A stretch of DNA of 64,000 nucleotides from Leucothrix mucor DSM 2157 (GCF_000419525.1 NZ_ATTE01000001.1:4028501-4092500), one strand, 5' to 3'; positions 8,521 through 18,121 are shown, counted from the first letter of the stretch. Numbers and translations are program-made. The notes: a model not told the origin generated them from the letters alone.

Positions 8521-8799
8521 ATGTTTATGGTATTAGTTGATTTTGTGATTCAGCCGGATAAGGCGGATCAGTTTTATAAGGTAGTGTTAGAGCAGGCGAA
8601 AAACTCGCTGGATGAAGAGCCGGATTGCCATTTTTTCGAGGTGACTCGTTCACCCGGCAAGCCGGAATCGTTTGTTTTAAGCGAAGTGTATACCAGCTCA
8701 GAGGCCTTTGACCGCCACTTAAAAACGCAGCACTTTCTGACGTTTGATGCGCTGGTAAGTGACTGGGTGCAGGAGAAATCCGTCCGCACCCTTGCATAG
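8521..8799 (+). CDS. Putative quinol/antibiotic biosynthesis monooxygenase (ABM domain)
   Basis: This small 92-residue cytoplasmic protein is a single dimeric alpha/beta ABM ferredoxin-like domain. It opens MFMVLVDFVIQPDKADQFYK, has the mid-region EEPDCHFFEVTRSPG, and ends HLKTQHFLTFDALVSDWV, where the HLKTQHF histidines match the YgiN group. It lies 24 bp after the dehydrogenase with a clear AGGAGA site 8 nt before the ATG, so the two form one transcript that ends at the terminator at 8835. Such proteins accompany many sugar-acid operons, where their role is undefined. No catalytic activity can be asserted. Confidence 0.85.
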   Translation: MFMVLVDFVIQPDKADQFYKVVLEQAKNSLDEEPDCHFFEVTRSPGKPESFVLSEVYTSSEAFDRHLKTQHFLTFDALVSDWVQEKSVRTLA

Positions 8800-8834
8800 C
8801 GTTTGTCCTGCTGCTTGACCTGGGGGTACTTATT

Positions 8835-8858
8835 GCACGGCTTAGGTCGTGCTTTTTT
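8835..8858 (+). terminator. Rho-independent terminator after the dehydrogenase/ABM operon
   Basis: A GCACG/CGTGC stem with an 8-nt loop is followed directly by six Ts on the plus strand, 36 bp after the ABM stop codon. The converging AEC transporter gene ends at 8865, just beyond it. Confidence 0.7.
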
Positions 8859-8864
8859 GTGCGG

Positions 8865-9818
8865 TTAAATCAGGCTAAACGCTTTTAATAAAAATAATCC
8901 CAGCGTAATGGCGACCACGGCAGCCAGTGAGGTACTGGCAATAATCGCTGCACCTAAATGATAATTACCACCGATTGCTCGCAGCATTGGATAGCCTGCC
9001 GCCGCACTGGGCGCTGAAGACATCAGATACAAAACGCCAAGTGACTCACCGCGTAGTCCCGCTAATATTCCACCGATCGTAATCAACGCCGGTACCGCAA
9101 TGAGCTTGGCCAAGGTGGCCCAGTACAGATTGACGGATACCCGAAAATCCCGCCAGCGAATCGAAGCACCGATACAGAGTAAGGCCAGTGGCATACTCAT
9201 GCGGCCAATGTAGCCGGTGGTATCCAGCACAAATTTAGGTGGGGTAATGGATAGCAGCGAGATCGAAACCGCAATCACAATCGCGATGATAATGGGGTTG
9301 CTGGCAATCCGGCGCAGCGTGAGGCCGAGTGATAAATTAGCGCCTTCTTTCACCTGATTGCGGGTGAGGGTGATCAGTGATAACACGTTATACAAGATGG
9401 TCACAAAGGCCAGATACACCGAGGCCACGGCAATCACGCCATCGCCAAAGGCATTGATACAAAAGGCGAGCCCGACAATCCCCATATTGCTGCGAAATGA
9501 GCCTTGTACAAAGGCGCTGCGGTCGACCTTATCCAGTCTCGGGGCAATCACATATTCCAAAATCAGGAAGGCTAGCAGGGTCAGTAATAAGCCGCATAAC
9601 ACCAGTGCAATCGGTGGGTGCTCAAAATTAACCTGCGCTAAGCTAACGAACAATAAGCAGGGTAGCGTGATTTTAAACACCAGATCAGAGCCGATTTGGG
9701 CAAACTCATTATTGATGACGCCAATGCGTTTTAGAAAAATACCGAGGCAAATAACTAAAAAAGTGGGTGCTGTAACTTCGAGGGCGAAGGCCAGATTGGA
9801 GAACATGTGGGGTCTCAT
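8865..9818 (-). CDS. AEC family (auxin efflux carrier-type) transporter
   Basis: The 317-residue integral membrane protein has about 10 hydrophobic segments arranged as two five-helix halves. Typical AEC features are APTFLVICLGIFLKRIGVIN at the N terminus, a mid-protein ITLTRNQVKEG cytosolic loop, and the C-terminal SSAPSAAAGYPMLRAIGGN segment. Bacterial AEC proteins export or exchange small carboxylates such as malate or malonate across the inner membrane. It is transcribed after the aldo-keto reductase gene, with a hairpin in the 64-bp gap. A second in-frame ATG 12 bp downstream could be the real start; neither has a strong ribosome site. The substrate is unknown. Confidence 0.85.
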   Translation of the reverse strand: MRPHMFSNLAFALEVTAPTFLVICLGIFLKRIGVINNEFAQIGSDLVFKITLPCLLFVSLAQVNFEHPPIALVLCGLLLTLLAFLILEYVIAPRLDKVDRSAFVQGSFRSNMGIVGLAFCINAFGDGVIAVASVYLAFVTILYNVLSLITLTRNQVKEGANLSLGLTLRRIASNPIIIAIVIAVSISLLSITPPKFVLDTTGYIGRMSMPLALLCIGASIRWRDFRVSVNLYWATLAKLIAVPALITIGGILAGLRGESLGVLYLMSSAPSAAAGYPMLRAIGGNYHLGAAIIASTSLAAVVAITLGLFLLKAFSLI

Positions 9819-9823
9819 TAGGT

Positions 9824-9850
9824 GCCCGAAGCAGTGGGTTTGCTTCGGGC
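9824..9850. other. Perfect 10-bp hairpin between aldo-keto reductase and AEC genes
   Basis: GCCCGAAGCA and TGCTTCGGGC flank a 7-nt loop. No T-tract follows on the minus strand, so it is probably an mRNA-stability or attenuation element within the two-gene transcript. It also occupies the region where the AEC ribosome-binding site should be, so it could limit AEC translation. Confidence 0.45.
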
Positions 9851-9882
9851 TGGATGGGGATTATTGTGGGGCGATCAGTGGC

Positions 9883-10902
9883 TTAGCGTGAAGCCCAGAT
9901 ATTGATATCCATGTTTTTGGCATGTTGATCAATGCTGTTTAGCTCTTCCTGATTGAAGCTGAGATTGTTACGTGCGGCGACGCTGTCTTCCAGCTGTTTC
10001 ACGCTGCTGGCACCGATCAGTGCAGAGGTGACGCGTTGATCACGCAGCACCCAAGCAATGGCCATTTGCGCTAGCGATTGGTCGCGTTGCTTCGCCATAT
10101 CATTGAGTGCACGCACGTTTTTCAGCGTTTTATCATTGATGAAATCATCTTTAAAACTGCTGGCATGCGTCACGCGGGAGTGCTCTGGAATGCCGTTTAG
10201 GTATTTATTCGTCAGCAAGCCTTGGGCCAGTGGCGAGAAAGCGATACAGCCCATTTTCTCATCTTCAATGGCTTGCAGCAGGCCATCTTCAATCCAGCGG
10301 TTAAACATGGAATAAGATGGCTGATGAATCAGGCAAGGTGTACCTAAGTCGCGCAGAATTTTAGCCGCTTTGCGGGTTTGCTCTGGCGGGTAGGAGGAGA
10401 TGCCGACATACAGCGCTTTGCCTTGTCTCACGGCGTGATCCAATGCACCCATAGTTTCTTCCAGTGGCGTGTTAGGGTCGTAGCGATGCGAGTAGAAGAT
10501 GTCGACGTAATCTAAGCCCATGCGCTTGAGGCTTTGGTCCAAACTGGCGAGCAGGTATTTGCGTGAACCCCATTCGCCATACGGGCCGGGCCACATGTTA
10601 TAGCCAGCTTTACTGGAGATGATCAGTTCATCGCGATAAGGAAGAAAATCCGCTTTTAGCAGCTTGCCGAAGTGCTCTTCAGAAGAGCCAGGCGGAGGGC
10701 CGTAGTTGTTGGCCAAATCAAAATGCGTAACTCCAAGGTCGAATGCCCGACGGAGGATTGCTTGTTGATTATCCAGTGAAAACGTAGCGCCGAAGTTGTG
10801 CCAAAGTCCCAGTGAGATCAGTGGGAGCTTTAGGCCACTCTTGCCACAGCGGCGGTATTGACCCTTTTCGTAACGGTCGTCAGCAGCTAAATAGGGCATC
10901 AT
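9883..10902 (-). CDS. gpr: Aldo-keto reductase, L-glyceraldehyde 3-phosphate reductase type (YghZ/Gpr)
   Basis: The 339-residue TIM-barrel enzyme closely matches E. coli YghZ: YRRCGKSGLKLPLISLGLWH, FDLANNYGPPPGSSEEHFG, SRKYLLASLDQSLKRMGLDY, YVDIFYSHRYDPNTPLEET and TSALIGASSVKQLED. The catalytic Asp/Tyr/Lys/His tetrad regions are present (DLANNYG, SSKAG, YSHR). YghZ reduces L-glyceraldehyde 3-phosphate and methylglyoxal with NADPH. I chose the ATG at 10902 because AGGAGAGA sits just ahead of it; a longer upstream extension in frame has no ribosome site. It lies beside an AEC carrier, with no tight link to the sugar-acid operon. Confidence 0.9.
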   Translation of the reverse strand: MMPYLAADDRYEKGQYRRCGKSGLKLPLISLGLWHNFGATFSLDNQQAILRRAFDLGVTHFDLANNYGPPPGSSEEHFGKLLKADFLPYRDELIISSKAGYNMWPGPYGEWGSRKYLLASLDQSLKRMGLDYVDIFYSHRYDPNTPLEETMGALDHAVRQGKALYVGISSYPPEQTRKAAKILRDLGTPCLIHQPSYSMFNRWIEDGLLQAIEDEKMGCIAFSPLAQGLLTNKYLNGIPEHSRVTHASSFKDDFINDKTLKNVRALNDMAKQRDQSLAQMAIAWVLRDQRVTSALIGASSVKQLEDSVAARNNLSFNQEELNSIDQHAKNMDINIWASR

Positions 10903-10975
10903 TCTCTCCTTTTTGATTGATGCCCTGAATGGTGACACTTGCTTGGGGTTGCTGCAAGCTGGGAGTGTATGGCTC

Positions 10976-11004
10976 TTTCATAAAATCCGTATTTTACCTA
11001 TAAT
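10976..11004 (+). promoter_or_regulatory. Possible sigma70 promoter of the toxin-antitoxin operon
   Basis: A perfect TATAAT at 10999-11004 lies 34 bp before the preferred antitoxin start, with a poor -35 match (TTTCAT) at 17-bp spacing. Antitoxins of this class normally repress their own promoter, and AT-rich half-palindromes around 10985-11018 could be the operator. Confidence 0.45.
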
Positions 11005-11037
11005 CCATATTCTATGTATATCAGAGTGGAGACGGCC

Positions 11038-11322
11038 ATGAAAACGATATCAAGTACTCAAGCCCAAAAGAGCTTTGGTGAGTTGGTCACCAGTGCGATT
11101 AAGGAGCCTATTTCGATTACCAAGCACACCAAGGAAGTGTTTGTCATTGTGCCCTCAGATGAGTATCACAAGATGAAAAGGGCTTATGAAAGCTTATCCA
11201 GTAAGCTATTTGTTTCTGAAGAGGGGATTGCGCAGTCCTATATTGGCTCAGTAAAAGGGGTATTTTCTTCATCGGCAGAAGTTGATCAGTTTATTGCTCA
11301 AGAGCGTGAAGCATGGGGCTGA
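11038..11322 (+). CDS. Phd/YefM-family antitoxin
   Basis: The protein has 94 residues from the ATG at 11038, which has GAGTGGAG-type pairing 8 nt ahead; an in-frame ATG 24 bp upstream lacks one. The N terminus MKTISSTQAQKSFGELVTSA, followed by EPISITKHTKEVFVIVPSDE, is the Phd/YefM DNA-binding fold (sxxxaRxxfxxLl...p..Itrhgkp..vlvs). The C-terminal half is variable and would wrap and neutralise the toxin. It overlaps the PIN toxin gene by 10 bp, the standard type II antitoxin-first layout. It would autoregulate the operon. Partnering of a Phd-type antitoxin with a PIN toxin is a common module swap. Confidence 0.88.
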   Translation: MKTISSTQAQKSFGELVTSAIKEPISITKHTKEVFVIVPSDEYHKMKRAYESLSSKLFVSEEGIAQSYIGSVKGVFSSSAEVDQFIAQEREAWG

Positions 11323-11756
11323 GAGAGGCGATATCCGGTAAGCGTGTATACGTCGATACCAATATTCTGATCTATCTTTTTGAAGGGTTCGCAGAGTATT
11401 TACCGCTGATGCAGCAGTTAGCTCAATGTGTTGATAGCAAAGAGATAAGCTTGTTAACTGGCGAGATCACATTGGCCGAGTTGATGGTGATGCCATTTAA
11501 AAATAATGATACGAATGCTATTAATCTCTATACCAAGGCACTTAATGATAGAAAGTTTATAACGCTTATTCCCACCACGCAGAAAATTTACATTAAAACA
11601 GCCTTTTTACGCGCAACCTTGAGCGGAATGAAGACGCCAGATTCGATTCATGTAGCTTCGGCGGTAGAAGGCAAGGCGGATGTGTTTATCACTAACGATC
11701 AAGGGATAAAGACCCCGAAAGGGCTTGAGAAATTGATGTTAAGTGATTTTTTGTAG
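11313..11756 (+). CDS. PIN-domain ribonuclease toxin (VapC-like)
   Basis: The 147-residue PIN domain keeps all four expected acidic residues: Asp15 (VYVDTNILIYLFEG), Glu56 (ITLAELMVMPF), Asp110 (KTPDSIHVASAV) and Asp129 (FITNDQGIKTP). VapC-type toxins cleave tRNA or rRNA using Mg2+ held by this cluster. An intact active site means the toxin is probably functional and needs its antitoxin, encoded immediately upstream with a 10-bp overlap. No transposon ends were seen next to the pair. Confidence 0.9.
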   Translation: MGLREAISGKRVYVDTNILIYLFEGFAEYLPLMQQLAQCVDSKEISLLTGEITLAELMVMPFKNNDTNAINLYTKALNDRKFITLIPTTQKIYIKTAFLRATLSGMKTPDSIHVASAVEGKADVFITNDQGIKTPKGLEKLMLSDFL

Positions 11757-11873
11757 GGCTTAGTGAAGGCTGGGAGCGGAGGAAAAACAGTGGTGAAAAT
11801 GAGTACCAAGTCAAACCTGATAGTTGCGTATTTAATTTCTGCAACTATCAGGTCAGATAGGTGTAACTAGGTT

Positions 11874-14384
11874 TTAGTAAACCGAAACAGTCACCTTAGC
11901 CGAGTTGGTACGGCCAATGATGTCGGTAATCACATACCAAAAACTATCCGTTCCTTTATAGCCAGCTCTTGGCGTGTAGGTTAATTGGTTATTCGCATTG
12001 CTTATGGTGCCGCCATTGACCGAATACTCATTCACATCTGAAACCCACAGCCCTGTGCCGGTATCATTCCCCATTGCGTTAAAGGTGACTGAGCTGCCCG
12101 CTGCGACGGAGACACTATCCGTATAAGCAACTGGGTAAGCGGATGTGCCGGTCACATTAATATTCACACTGCTGCTATTTACGCGGCCTAATGAATCCTG
12201 GAATACATACCAAAGCTTGTCTTCGCCTGAGAAGTCTTGCTTTGGCGTATATGAGATCCGATTATTGGAAATAGCGACTCTACCGCCTTTTAATGACCAA
12301 GGATTGGAGCTGGTTATTGTTAAACCTGAACCGGAGTCATTTGCCAGCACATCAATGGTTAGCGGGCTATTTAACGCGGTACTAACGGTGTCTGGGTTAC
12401 CCACAGGATAAGCGCTGCCTGAAACAGTAATATTGACTACGCCGAAGTTACGACGCCCTTGTGAGTCGCGGAACACATACCAAAGTCGGTCATTACCAGT
12501 GAAGCCAGTCTTTGGTTGGTAGTTAATTTTATTGTTTGAGATGGTTACCGAACCACCGCTTTCTGACCAATCATTCGTGCTGCTAAGCACTAAGCCAGAG
12601 CCCGTATCATTGGCTAATACATCGATGCTAATGGCACTATTTAGCGTGGTCGATGCGAAATCCGGATTTCCTACGGGGTACGCGCTGCTACCATCAATCG
12701 TGGCGTTAAAGGCGATGATACCGTAGTCCTGCGAACCATCACCACGGTCGATCGCGTTGTAGCCAACCTGCCAGTAACGTGAAGGCTCATTCGCATCGCG
12801 GGCAATGATGCGGTAGAAGTAATTACCGGAAGCGTAGTTCCAAGGCACCGTCACACTGGTTCCTGAAATGCCGCTTTGGTTAAAGACGATTGAGTTCGAC
12901 TCAAAACCAACCGAGGTTGAGATTTGGATATCGTAGTTAATGCTTTGGTTATACAGCGAATCCGAGCTGGACCAGCTGAACTTGTAGCTTTGGTCGGCAT
13001 TGGCAACCGGGTCATAGAGCGAGAATGGCATTGGATCGGCAATATGCTCGATGAACTGGTTGTAGTTTTGCTCAACCTTATCCGCCAGACTGGAGAAAAT
13101 ATTGTTATAAGCTGCGATTTTCTCAGGGTTAGTACCACCTAAATACAGCTTGTCGATATCTGGACTGGCCGAGATCATCGGGAACACAAAGTTGTAATAA
13201 GAGTCCGCTTTTTGTTGAAGCTTCGCGCGGGTTAGATACTTATTTTTAACTTCCATTACGGCTTCTTTTAACAAATCCAGATTGCCGGGTTGTCTTAAGA
13301 ATTGCTGATGTAATTCCTGTCCCCACCAGTTGGCATGCGACTGTGTCCAGCGTGGCAGGTCGGTGCGCGTGGTGTAATTAGTATCAAAGAGAGAGCCTAA
13401 AGACAGATCATAATCCCAAGGGACAAAGTAGAATTTCTCAGTGCCTTTTGGGTTGTAGAGATAGAAGTTATGGAAGTTGGTATCGTAATTGTCGGTTAGC
13501 AGATTAATGGCAAACCAAGTTAAATAATTGTCTTTATTAAAGTATTTATTAAAGACCTGCGAGTCAAAATCCAGCGATGGATTATTGACCGCTTGGATCA
13601 TATTCACAAACTCACGATGATCATCGCCACGCTTGATTTCCATCAGCTTTTCAAAGGCGGCTTCATCAATCGGTTCGCCGGCTGCATCCAGTGCAAATCC
13701 CGGATCATCTTTGAAGAAAAAGTTCTCGGCTTTATATACACCGGAGTCATCATCCCAACCTCGACGGACTAAGTATTCCTTACCGAAATACTCAACATGC
13801 GTGTAGAGGCCATAGTCATCGACAGAGCCTTGGTCTTCAACGCTGAAATTCACAAACTGCGTGCGCATACTGGGCAAGTTTGGAATGTCGATAAACAAGT
13901 CATAGCTTAGTTTGTTACGAATACGGCTAAAGTCCCAAAAGCTTTTAACCAACTGAATACGGCGTTCCCCACGCCATAGCGCATCGCTGCTATCCAGTTT
14001 CACGCGGAAGGATTTTTGTGGCGCACCACGGCTGGTCGCGCCGCGTTGGCGTAATTCTGCGTTAGAAACTAAGCCATCATCTGGAAAGTCATCCGCTGTC
14101 ATGTGGACTTTGATTTCTGGTTGGAAGTCATCGCTGCCATCAATGTCATTGAGCACGTCGTTGAGTGTACAGCCATCATTCACTCCTGGACCGCAAGCGC
14201 CTGAACCGATGACTGTCTTAACTCGCATATTCAGTAAAGAAGGGTAGGAGGTATCGTAGGTGTTAGCAGGCTCAATGAGGTCGCCGGTAGTGGTTGAAGA
14301 CAGCACATCCGCCATGGCATGGGTGGCGGGGAATAAGCAGGCGGTGAGCAGTATCATTCGGAATGGGGTATGGCTTTTGAACAT
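11874..14384 (-). CDS. Secreted CotH-kinase-family protein with three C-terminal Ig-like repeats
   Basis: The 836-residue exported protein starts with a signal peptide (LLTACLFPATHAMA). The CotH domain spans about residues 80-420, with RGATSRGAPQKSFRVKLDSS, WRGERRIQLVKSFWD, YLTWFAINLLTDNYDTNFHN and the catalytic-type VPWDYDLSLGS motif. A fibronectin-like segment follows (~455-560), then three tandem ~90-residue repeats each beginning SAYPV, with DVLANDTGSGL-type cores and a WYV..D..GR close to each end. CotH proteins are atypical secreted kinases; in bacteria they often sit with polysaccharide or surface functions. The repeats resemble Ig-like/cadherin-like spacers that project domains from the cell. 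AAGGAAG lies 8 nt before the start. It is a single-gene unit. Confidence 0.85.
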   Translation of the reverse strand: MFKSHTPFRMILLTACLFPATHAMADVLSSTTTGDLIEPANTYDTSYPSLLNMRVKTVIGSGACGPGVNDGCTLNDVLNDIDGSDDFQPEIKVHMTADDFPDDGLVSNAELRQRGATSRGAPQKSFRVKLDSSDALWRGERRIQLVKSFWDFSRIRNKLSYDLFIDIPNLPSMRTQFVNFSVEDQGSVDDYGLYTHVEYFGKEYLVRRGWDDDSGVYKAENFFFKDDPGFALDAAGEPIDEAAFEKLMEIKRGDDHREFVNMIQAVNNPSLDFDSQVFNKYFNKDNYLTWFAINLLTDNYDTNFHNFYLYNPKGTEKFYFVPWDYDLSLGSLFDTNYTTRTDLPRWTQSHANWWGQELHQQFLRQPGNLDLLKEAVMEVKNKYLTRAKLQQKADSYYNFVFPMISASPDIDKLYLGGTNPEKIAAYNNIFSSLADKVEQNYNQFIEHIADPMPFSLYDPVANADQSYKFSWSSSDSLYNQSINYDIQISTSVGFESNSIVFNQSGISGTSVTVPWNYASGNYFYRIIARDANEPSRYWQVGYNAIDRGDGSQDYGIIAFNATIDGSSAYPVGNPDFASTTLNSAISIDVLANDTGSGLVLSSTNDWSESGGSVTISNNKINYQPKTGFTGNDRLWYVFRDSQGRRNFGVVNITVSGSAYPVGNPDTVSTALNSPLTIDVLANDSGSGLTITSSNPWSLKGGRVAISNNRISYTPKQDFSGEDKLWYVFQDSLGRVNSSSVNINVTGTSAYPVAYTDSVSVAAGSSVTFNAMGNDTGTGLWVSDVNEYSVNGGTISNANNQLTYTPRAGYKGTDSFWYVITDIIGRTNSAKVTVSVY

Positions 14385-14624
14385 AGGGTCGTCTTCCTTG
14401 GCAAACGTTGGAGTACTAAGTACCTATAGTTCGTGCTGCGTAACAAATCTTGGGCCACAAGACTGGGGGGGAGGTTTTAGAGACTAACGGGGCGCTGAGG
14501 TGGAATCAGCCTATCCATTCGTCAAACGGTAGGAAAAACACTGAGCATTCGTGACAAACTATTAATAATCAGCCTTGAGGTATCTCCCCATGCTCTTGGC
14601 CATAATAAAAAGACGAGTGTTGCC

Positions 14625-15407
14625 ATGAAATATTTCCCATTTAAACCCACCTATTTTTTAATCTGTTCAATGGTTGCTGTTGGCTTTTCCAGCGCTCAGG
14701 CAAAGACAGCGGCTTTGGCTGAGTTGGAAGAAACCGGCTTTTACGGGCGCGTTCATGCTTGGAATAATAAGCCAGCCACTGCCCATAAGCTGGCGTTGAC
14801 CGTACCGAAAGATGCACCAATTATTATTTCCGATTACCACAGCCGAGTCGGCGCAAATGGGCTGCGGCGTACACTTCAGCATAACGGTGTGGATATTTTT
14901 CAGGAGATTGGTACGCCTATTATTGCAGCGGCATATGGCAAAGTCGTGAAAGCCAAGAACGATAAGTGCTGGGGGCCAACGGTGTTAATCAGCCATGGTC
15001 GTACGGCTGAAGGTAAACCGCTTTATGCACTTTATGGCCATATGAGAAACCTTAAAGTCGTACCCGGCCAGCTTGTAAAGCGGGGCGAGCAAATTGCTGA
15101 AATGGGTGAGGATATTATGAATGGCTGTGGCGCCGGCTTTCATCATCTGCATTTTCAAATATCTCATGTTCCTTACAAAATTCCGTTCGGGTGGGGCTGG
15201 GCTAACTTCGTGACTGATGGAAAAGAAGCGCCTAATCCTCACGAGTTTTGGGCAGATGGGCCGGGGAAAATTACTTGTTTCAACGAAGGTGAGCACTATA
15301 AACCATCTGCTTTGACTTACCCTTTGCCCTGCCGCACTAATGAACAAAAATCTTCACCCACAACGCTCGCACAACTTTGGTCTGAAGACGAGGCAGAGCC
15401 TCACTGA
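14625..15407 (+). CDS. Secreted M23-family metallopeptidase
   Basis: The 260-residue protein has a signal peptide (CSMVAVGFSSAQA). Its LytM/M23 domain shows the zinc ligands H and D in LQHNGVDIFQEIGTPI, ALYGHMRNLKVVPGQLVKRG, and the HxH pair in GFHHLHFQISHVPY. M23 enzymes cut peptide cross-links in peptidoglycan, or act as envelope factors when inactive; here the visible ligands are intact. The C-terminal ~60 residues (EFWADGPGKITCFNEGEHY onward) are a short extension with two cysteines (FNEG region and LPCRTNEQ), possibly disulfide-bonded. It is monocistronic between the divergent CotH gene and clpB. Confidence 0.87.
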   Translation: MKYFPFKPTYFLICSMVAVGFSSAQAKTAALAELEETGFYGRVHAWNNKPATAHKLALTVPKDAPIIISDYHSRVGANGLRRTLQHNGVDIFQEIGTPIIAAAYGKVVKAKNDKCWGPTVLISHGRTAEGKPLYALYGHMRNLKVVPGQLVKRGEQIAEMGEDIMNGCGAGFHHLHFQISHVPYKIPFGWGWANFVTDGKEAPNPHEFWADGPGKITCFNEGEHYKPSALTYPLPCRTNEQKSSPTTLAQLWSEDEAEPH

Positions 15408-15442
15408 TTAAGATAACTTCACAAAAGGTTGATTTTAATCAA

Positions 15443-15467
15443 TTGAATTGCACAAATTCCCCCACAT
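15443..15467 (+). promoter_or_regulatory. Candidate sigma32 heat-shock promoter of clpB
   Basis: ATTGAATT around 15442-15449 resembles the -35 (CTTGAAA). CCCCACAT at 15460-15467 matches the -10 CCCCATNT at 7 of 8 positions, with a 12-bp gap, about 38 bp before the clpB start. A TTGATT/AATCAA dyad lies just upstream at 15429-15442. clpB is a classic RpoH target, which supports the reading. Confidence 0.55.
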
Positions 15468-15504
15468 AGTTAATGACATATCAGAACCTATTTAGGGGAA
15501 ACCT

Positions 15505-18087
15505 ATGAGAATGGACAAATTAACCAGCAAATTTCAGCTGGCACTACAAGATGCGCAATCGCTCGCATTGCGCCATGATCATCAGCAAATGGAGCCGGTT
15601 CATGTCATGGTCGCATTGCTCGACCAAGATGGCGGCTCAGCACGTGGATTATTGAGTAAAGCAGGCGTTAACTTAAACGCATTACGGTCACAGTTGGGCG
15701 AAGAGGTGGATAATCTACCTGTCGTGACTGGTGGCGATGCGGGAGATGTACATGTCTCCAATGACTTAAATCGCTTATTGAATGTAACCGATAAGTTAGC
15801 TCAAAAACGTGATGATCAATATATTTCTACCGAGATTTTTATTCTGGCGGCCGCTGAAGAGAAGGGCAAGCTTGGAATAATCCTCAAAGCCAATGGCGCA
15901 ACTAAAGCGATTCTTGAAAAAGCGATCGATGATGTGCGCGGTGGTCAGAATGTGAATGATCCCAATGCTGAAGATCAACGTGAAGCTTTAGAAAAATATA
16001 CCACTGACTTAACCGAACGTGCCGAGCAGGGAAAAATTGACCCAATTATCGGCCGTGATGCGGAAATTCGCCGTGCGGTGCAGATTCTGCAGCGTCGTAC
16101 TAAGAATAATCCGGTCATTATCGGTGAGCCAGGTGTGGGTAAAACCGCGATTGCTGAAGGCTTAGCACAGCGCATCGTGAATGGAGAAGTGCCAGAAGGC
16201 GTGAAGGGCAAGCGCTTGTTATCACTGGATTTGGCATCACTATTAGCTGGTGCAAAATTCCGCGGTGACTTTGAAGAGCGCTTAAAAGCAGTGTTGAATG
16301 ACATCGCAAAATCCGACGGTAATGTGATTCTGTTTATTGATGAATTACACACACTAGTGGGTGCTGGTGCGGCCGAAGGCGCTATGGATGCGGGCAATAT
16401 GTTAAAACCTGCGCTAGCGCGTGGTGAGCTGCATTGTATCGGTGCGACAACGCTGGATGAGTATCGCAAATACATTGAAAAAGATGCGGCACTTGAGCGA
16501 CGCTTCCAGAAAATTCAGGTCAATGAGCCAACAGTAGAAGATACGGTTGCGATTCTGCGTGGACTGAAAGAGCGTTACGAAGTGCATCATGGTGTGGATA
16601 TTACCGATCCGGCAATTGTCGCGGCGGCAACCCTATCGCACCGCTATATTACGGATCGCCAGCTGCCGGATAAGGCAATTGACTTGGTGGATGAGGCTGC
16701 ATCGCGCATTCGTTTGGAAATTGACTCCAAGCCAGAGTCGATGGATAAACTTGATCGCAGACTGATCAAGCTGAAGATCGAGCGTGAGTCGTTAAAATCT
16801 GAAAACGATGATGCGTCTAAAAAACGTTTAGCGGACTTGGAAGAGCAAATCGAGCTATTAGAGCGTGAATACTCTGATTTAGAAGAAATCTGGAATGCTG
16901 AAAAAGCGGCTGTACAAGGCACGCAGCATATCAAAGAAGAGTTAGATCAGATTCGTATCGAGATGGAGACAGCGCGTCGTGCAGGTGATTTACAGCGCAT
17001 GTCTGAGCTGCAGTATGGCCGCATTCCTGAGCTTGAAAAGCAGCTGATTGATGCCTCACAGGCTGAAGAGTCTGGCGAGCCAAACAAGCTGTTGCGTAAT
17101 AAAGTTACAGAGAATGAAATTGCGGATGTGGTTTCTAGTTGGACGGGTATCCCGGTTTCCAAAATGATGGAAGGCGAGCGCGACAAGCTGATGCAGATGG
17201 AAGAGCTGCTGCGTAAGCGCGTGATTGGTCAGCGTGAAGCGATTACTGCGGTATCGAATGCGATTCGTCGTTCGCGGGCAGGCTTGTCTGATCCGAACCG
17301 TCCAATGGGCTCGTTTATGTTCCTCGGCCCAACTGGTGTCGGTAAGACTGAGTTGTCCAAAGCCTTGGCTGGATTCTTATTCGATGACGATGACGCGATG
17401 GTACGTATCGATATGTCTGAATTTATGGAAAAGCACGCGGTTTCACGACTGGTCGGTGCGCCTCCTGGATATGTTGGTTATGAAGAAGGTGGTTATCTGA
17501 CCGAAGCGGTTCGCCGTAAGCCTTACTCGGTGATTTTGCTGGATGAGGTAGAGAAAGCGCATCCTGATGTCTTCAATATTCTGTTACAGGTATTGGATGA
17601 TGGACGCTTGACGGATGGTCAGGGCCGCACGGTTGATTTCACCAATTCGGTGATTATCATGACCTCTAACCTTGGGTCCGATGTGATTCAAACGCTGAAT
17701 GGTGAAGAGAATTACGACGCCATGAAAGAGGCGGTAATGGAGATTTTAGGGCAGCATTTCCGTCCTGAGTTTATTAACCGTGTTGATGATGCGGTGGTGT
17801 TTCATCCACTGGATCAGGCTGAGATCCGTCAGATTGCTGAGATTCAGTTGGGTACCTTGGTCAAGCGTTTGGCTGAGCGTGACATGACCATTAGCTTCTC
17901 TGATGAGGCGATGGATCTGATTGCGGAGGCTGGGTTTGACTCTGTGTACGGTGCGCGTCCATTGAAGCGTGCGATTCAACAGTCTGTTGAAAATCCGCTC
18001 GCGAATAAGATTTTGTCTGGTGCCTTTATGGGCGGGGATGAGATTAAGGTTCACGTGCTGGAAGATCAGCTAGTGTTTGATAAGTAA
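15505..18087 (+). CDS. clpB: ATP-dependent disaggregase ClpB
   Basis: The 860-residue protein is full length for ClpB. It has the N-terminal Clp repeat domain (~1-145), the first AAA+ domain with Walker [14 protein letters not shown] near residue 207 and Walker [12 protein letters not shown], and a coiled-coil M domain (~410-530) rich in [18 protein letters not shown]-type heptads. The second AAA+ domain has Walker [15 protein letters not shown] at ~608 and pore loop [13 protein letters not shown]. The C-terminal D2-small domain carries [12 protein letters not shown]. With DnaK it resolubilises aggregated proteins in the cytoplasm. AGGGGA precedes the ATG at 15505; a second ATG lies two codons in. 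It is monocistronic, with a heat-shock-type promoter and a strong terminator. Confidence 0.98.
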   Translation: MRMDKLTSKFQLALQDAQSLALRHDHQQMEPVHVMVALLDQDGGSARGLLSKAGVNLNALRSQLGEEVDNLPVVTGGDAGDVHVSNDLNRLLNVTDKLAQKRDDQYISTEIFILAAAEEKGKLGIILKANGATKAILEKAIDDVRGGQNVNDPNAEDQREALEKYTTDLTERAEQGKIDPIIGRDAEIRRAVQILQRRTKNNPVIIGEPGVGKTAIAEGLAQRIVNGEVPEGVKGKRLLSLDLASLLAGAKFRGDFEERLKAVLNDIAKSDGNVILFIDELHTLVGAGAAEGAMDAGNMLKPALARGELHCIGATTLDEYRKYIEKDAALERRFQKIQVNEPTVEDTVAILRGLKERYEVHHGVDITDPAIVAAATLSHRYITDRQLPDKAIDLVDEAASRIRLEIDSKPESMDKLDRRLIKLKIERESLKSENDDASKKRLADLEEQIELLEREYSDLEEIWNAEKAAVQGTQHIKEELDQIRIEMETARRAGDLQRMSELQYGRIPELEKQLIDASQAEESGEPNKLLRNKVTENEIADVVSSWTGIPVSKMMEGERDKLMQMEELLRKRVIGQREAITAVSNAIRRSRAGLSDPNRPMGSFMFLGPTGVGKTELSKALAGFLFDDDDAMVRIDMSEFMEKHAVSRLVGAPPGYVGYEEGGYLTEAVRRKPYSVILLDEVEKAHPDVFNILLQVLDDGRLTDGQGRTVDFTNSVIIMTSNLGSDVIQTLNGEENYDAMKEAVMEILGQHFRPEFINRVDDAVVFHPLDQAEIRQIAEIQLGTLVKRLAERDMTISFSDEAMDLIAEAGFDSVYGARPLKRAIQQSVENPLANKILSGAFMGGDEIKVHVLEDQLVFDK

Positions 18088-18121
18088 TACTTGATGGCGC
18101 TTTGCTAGGCCATCCTAAACA

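Noticed and set aside
12100-12720. Possible CRISPR or DNA satellite within the 12-kb region
   Set aside because: The repetition is at protein level: three ~90-residue Ig-like repeats of the CotH protein, with diverged DNA and no spacers.
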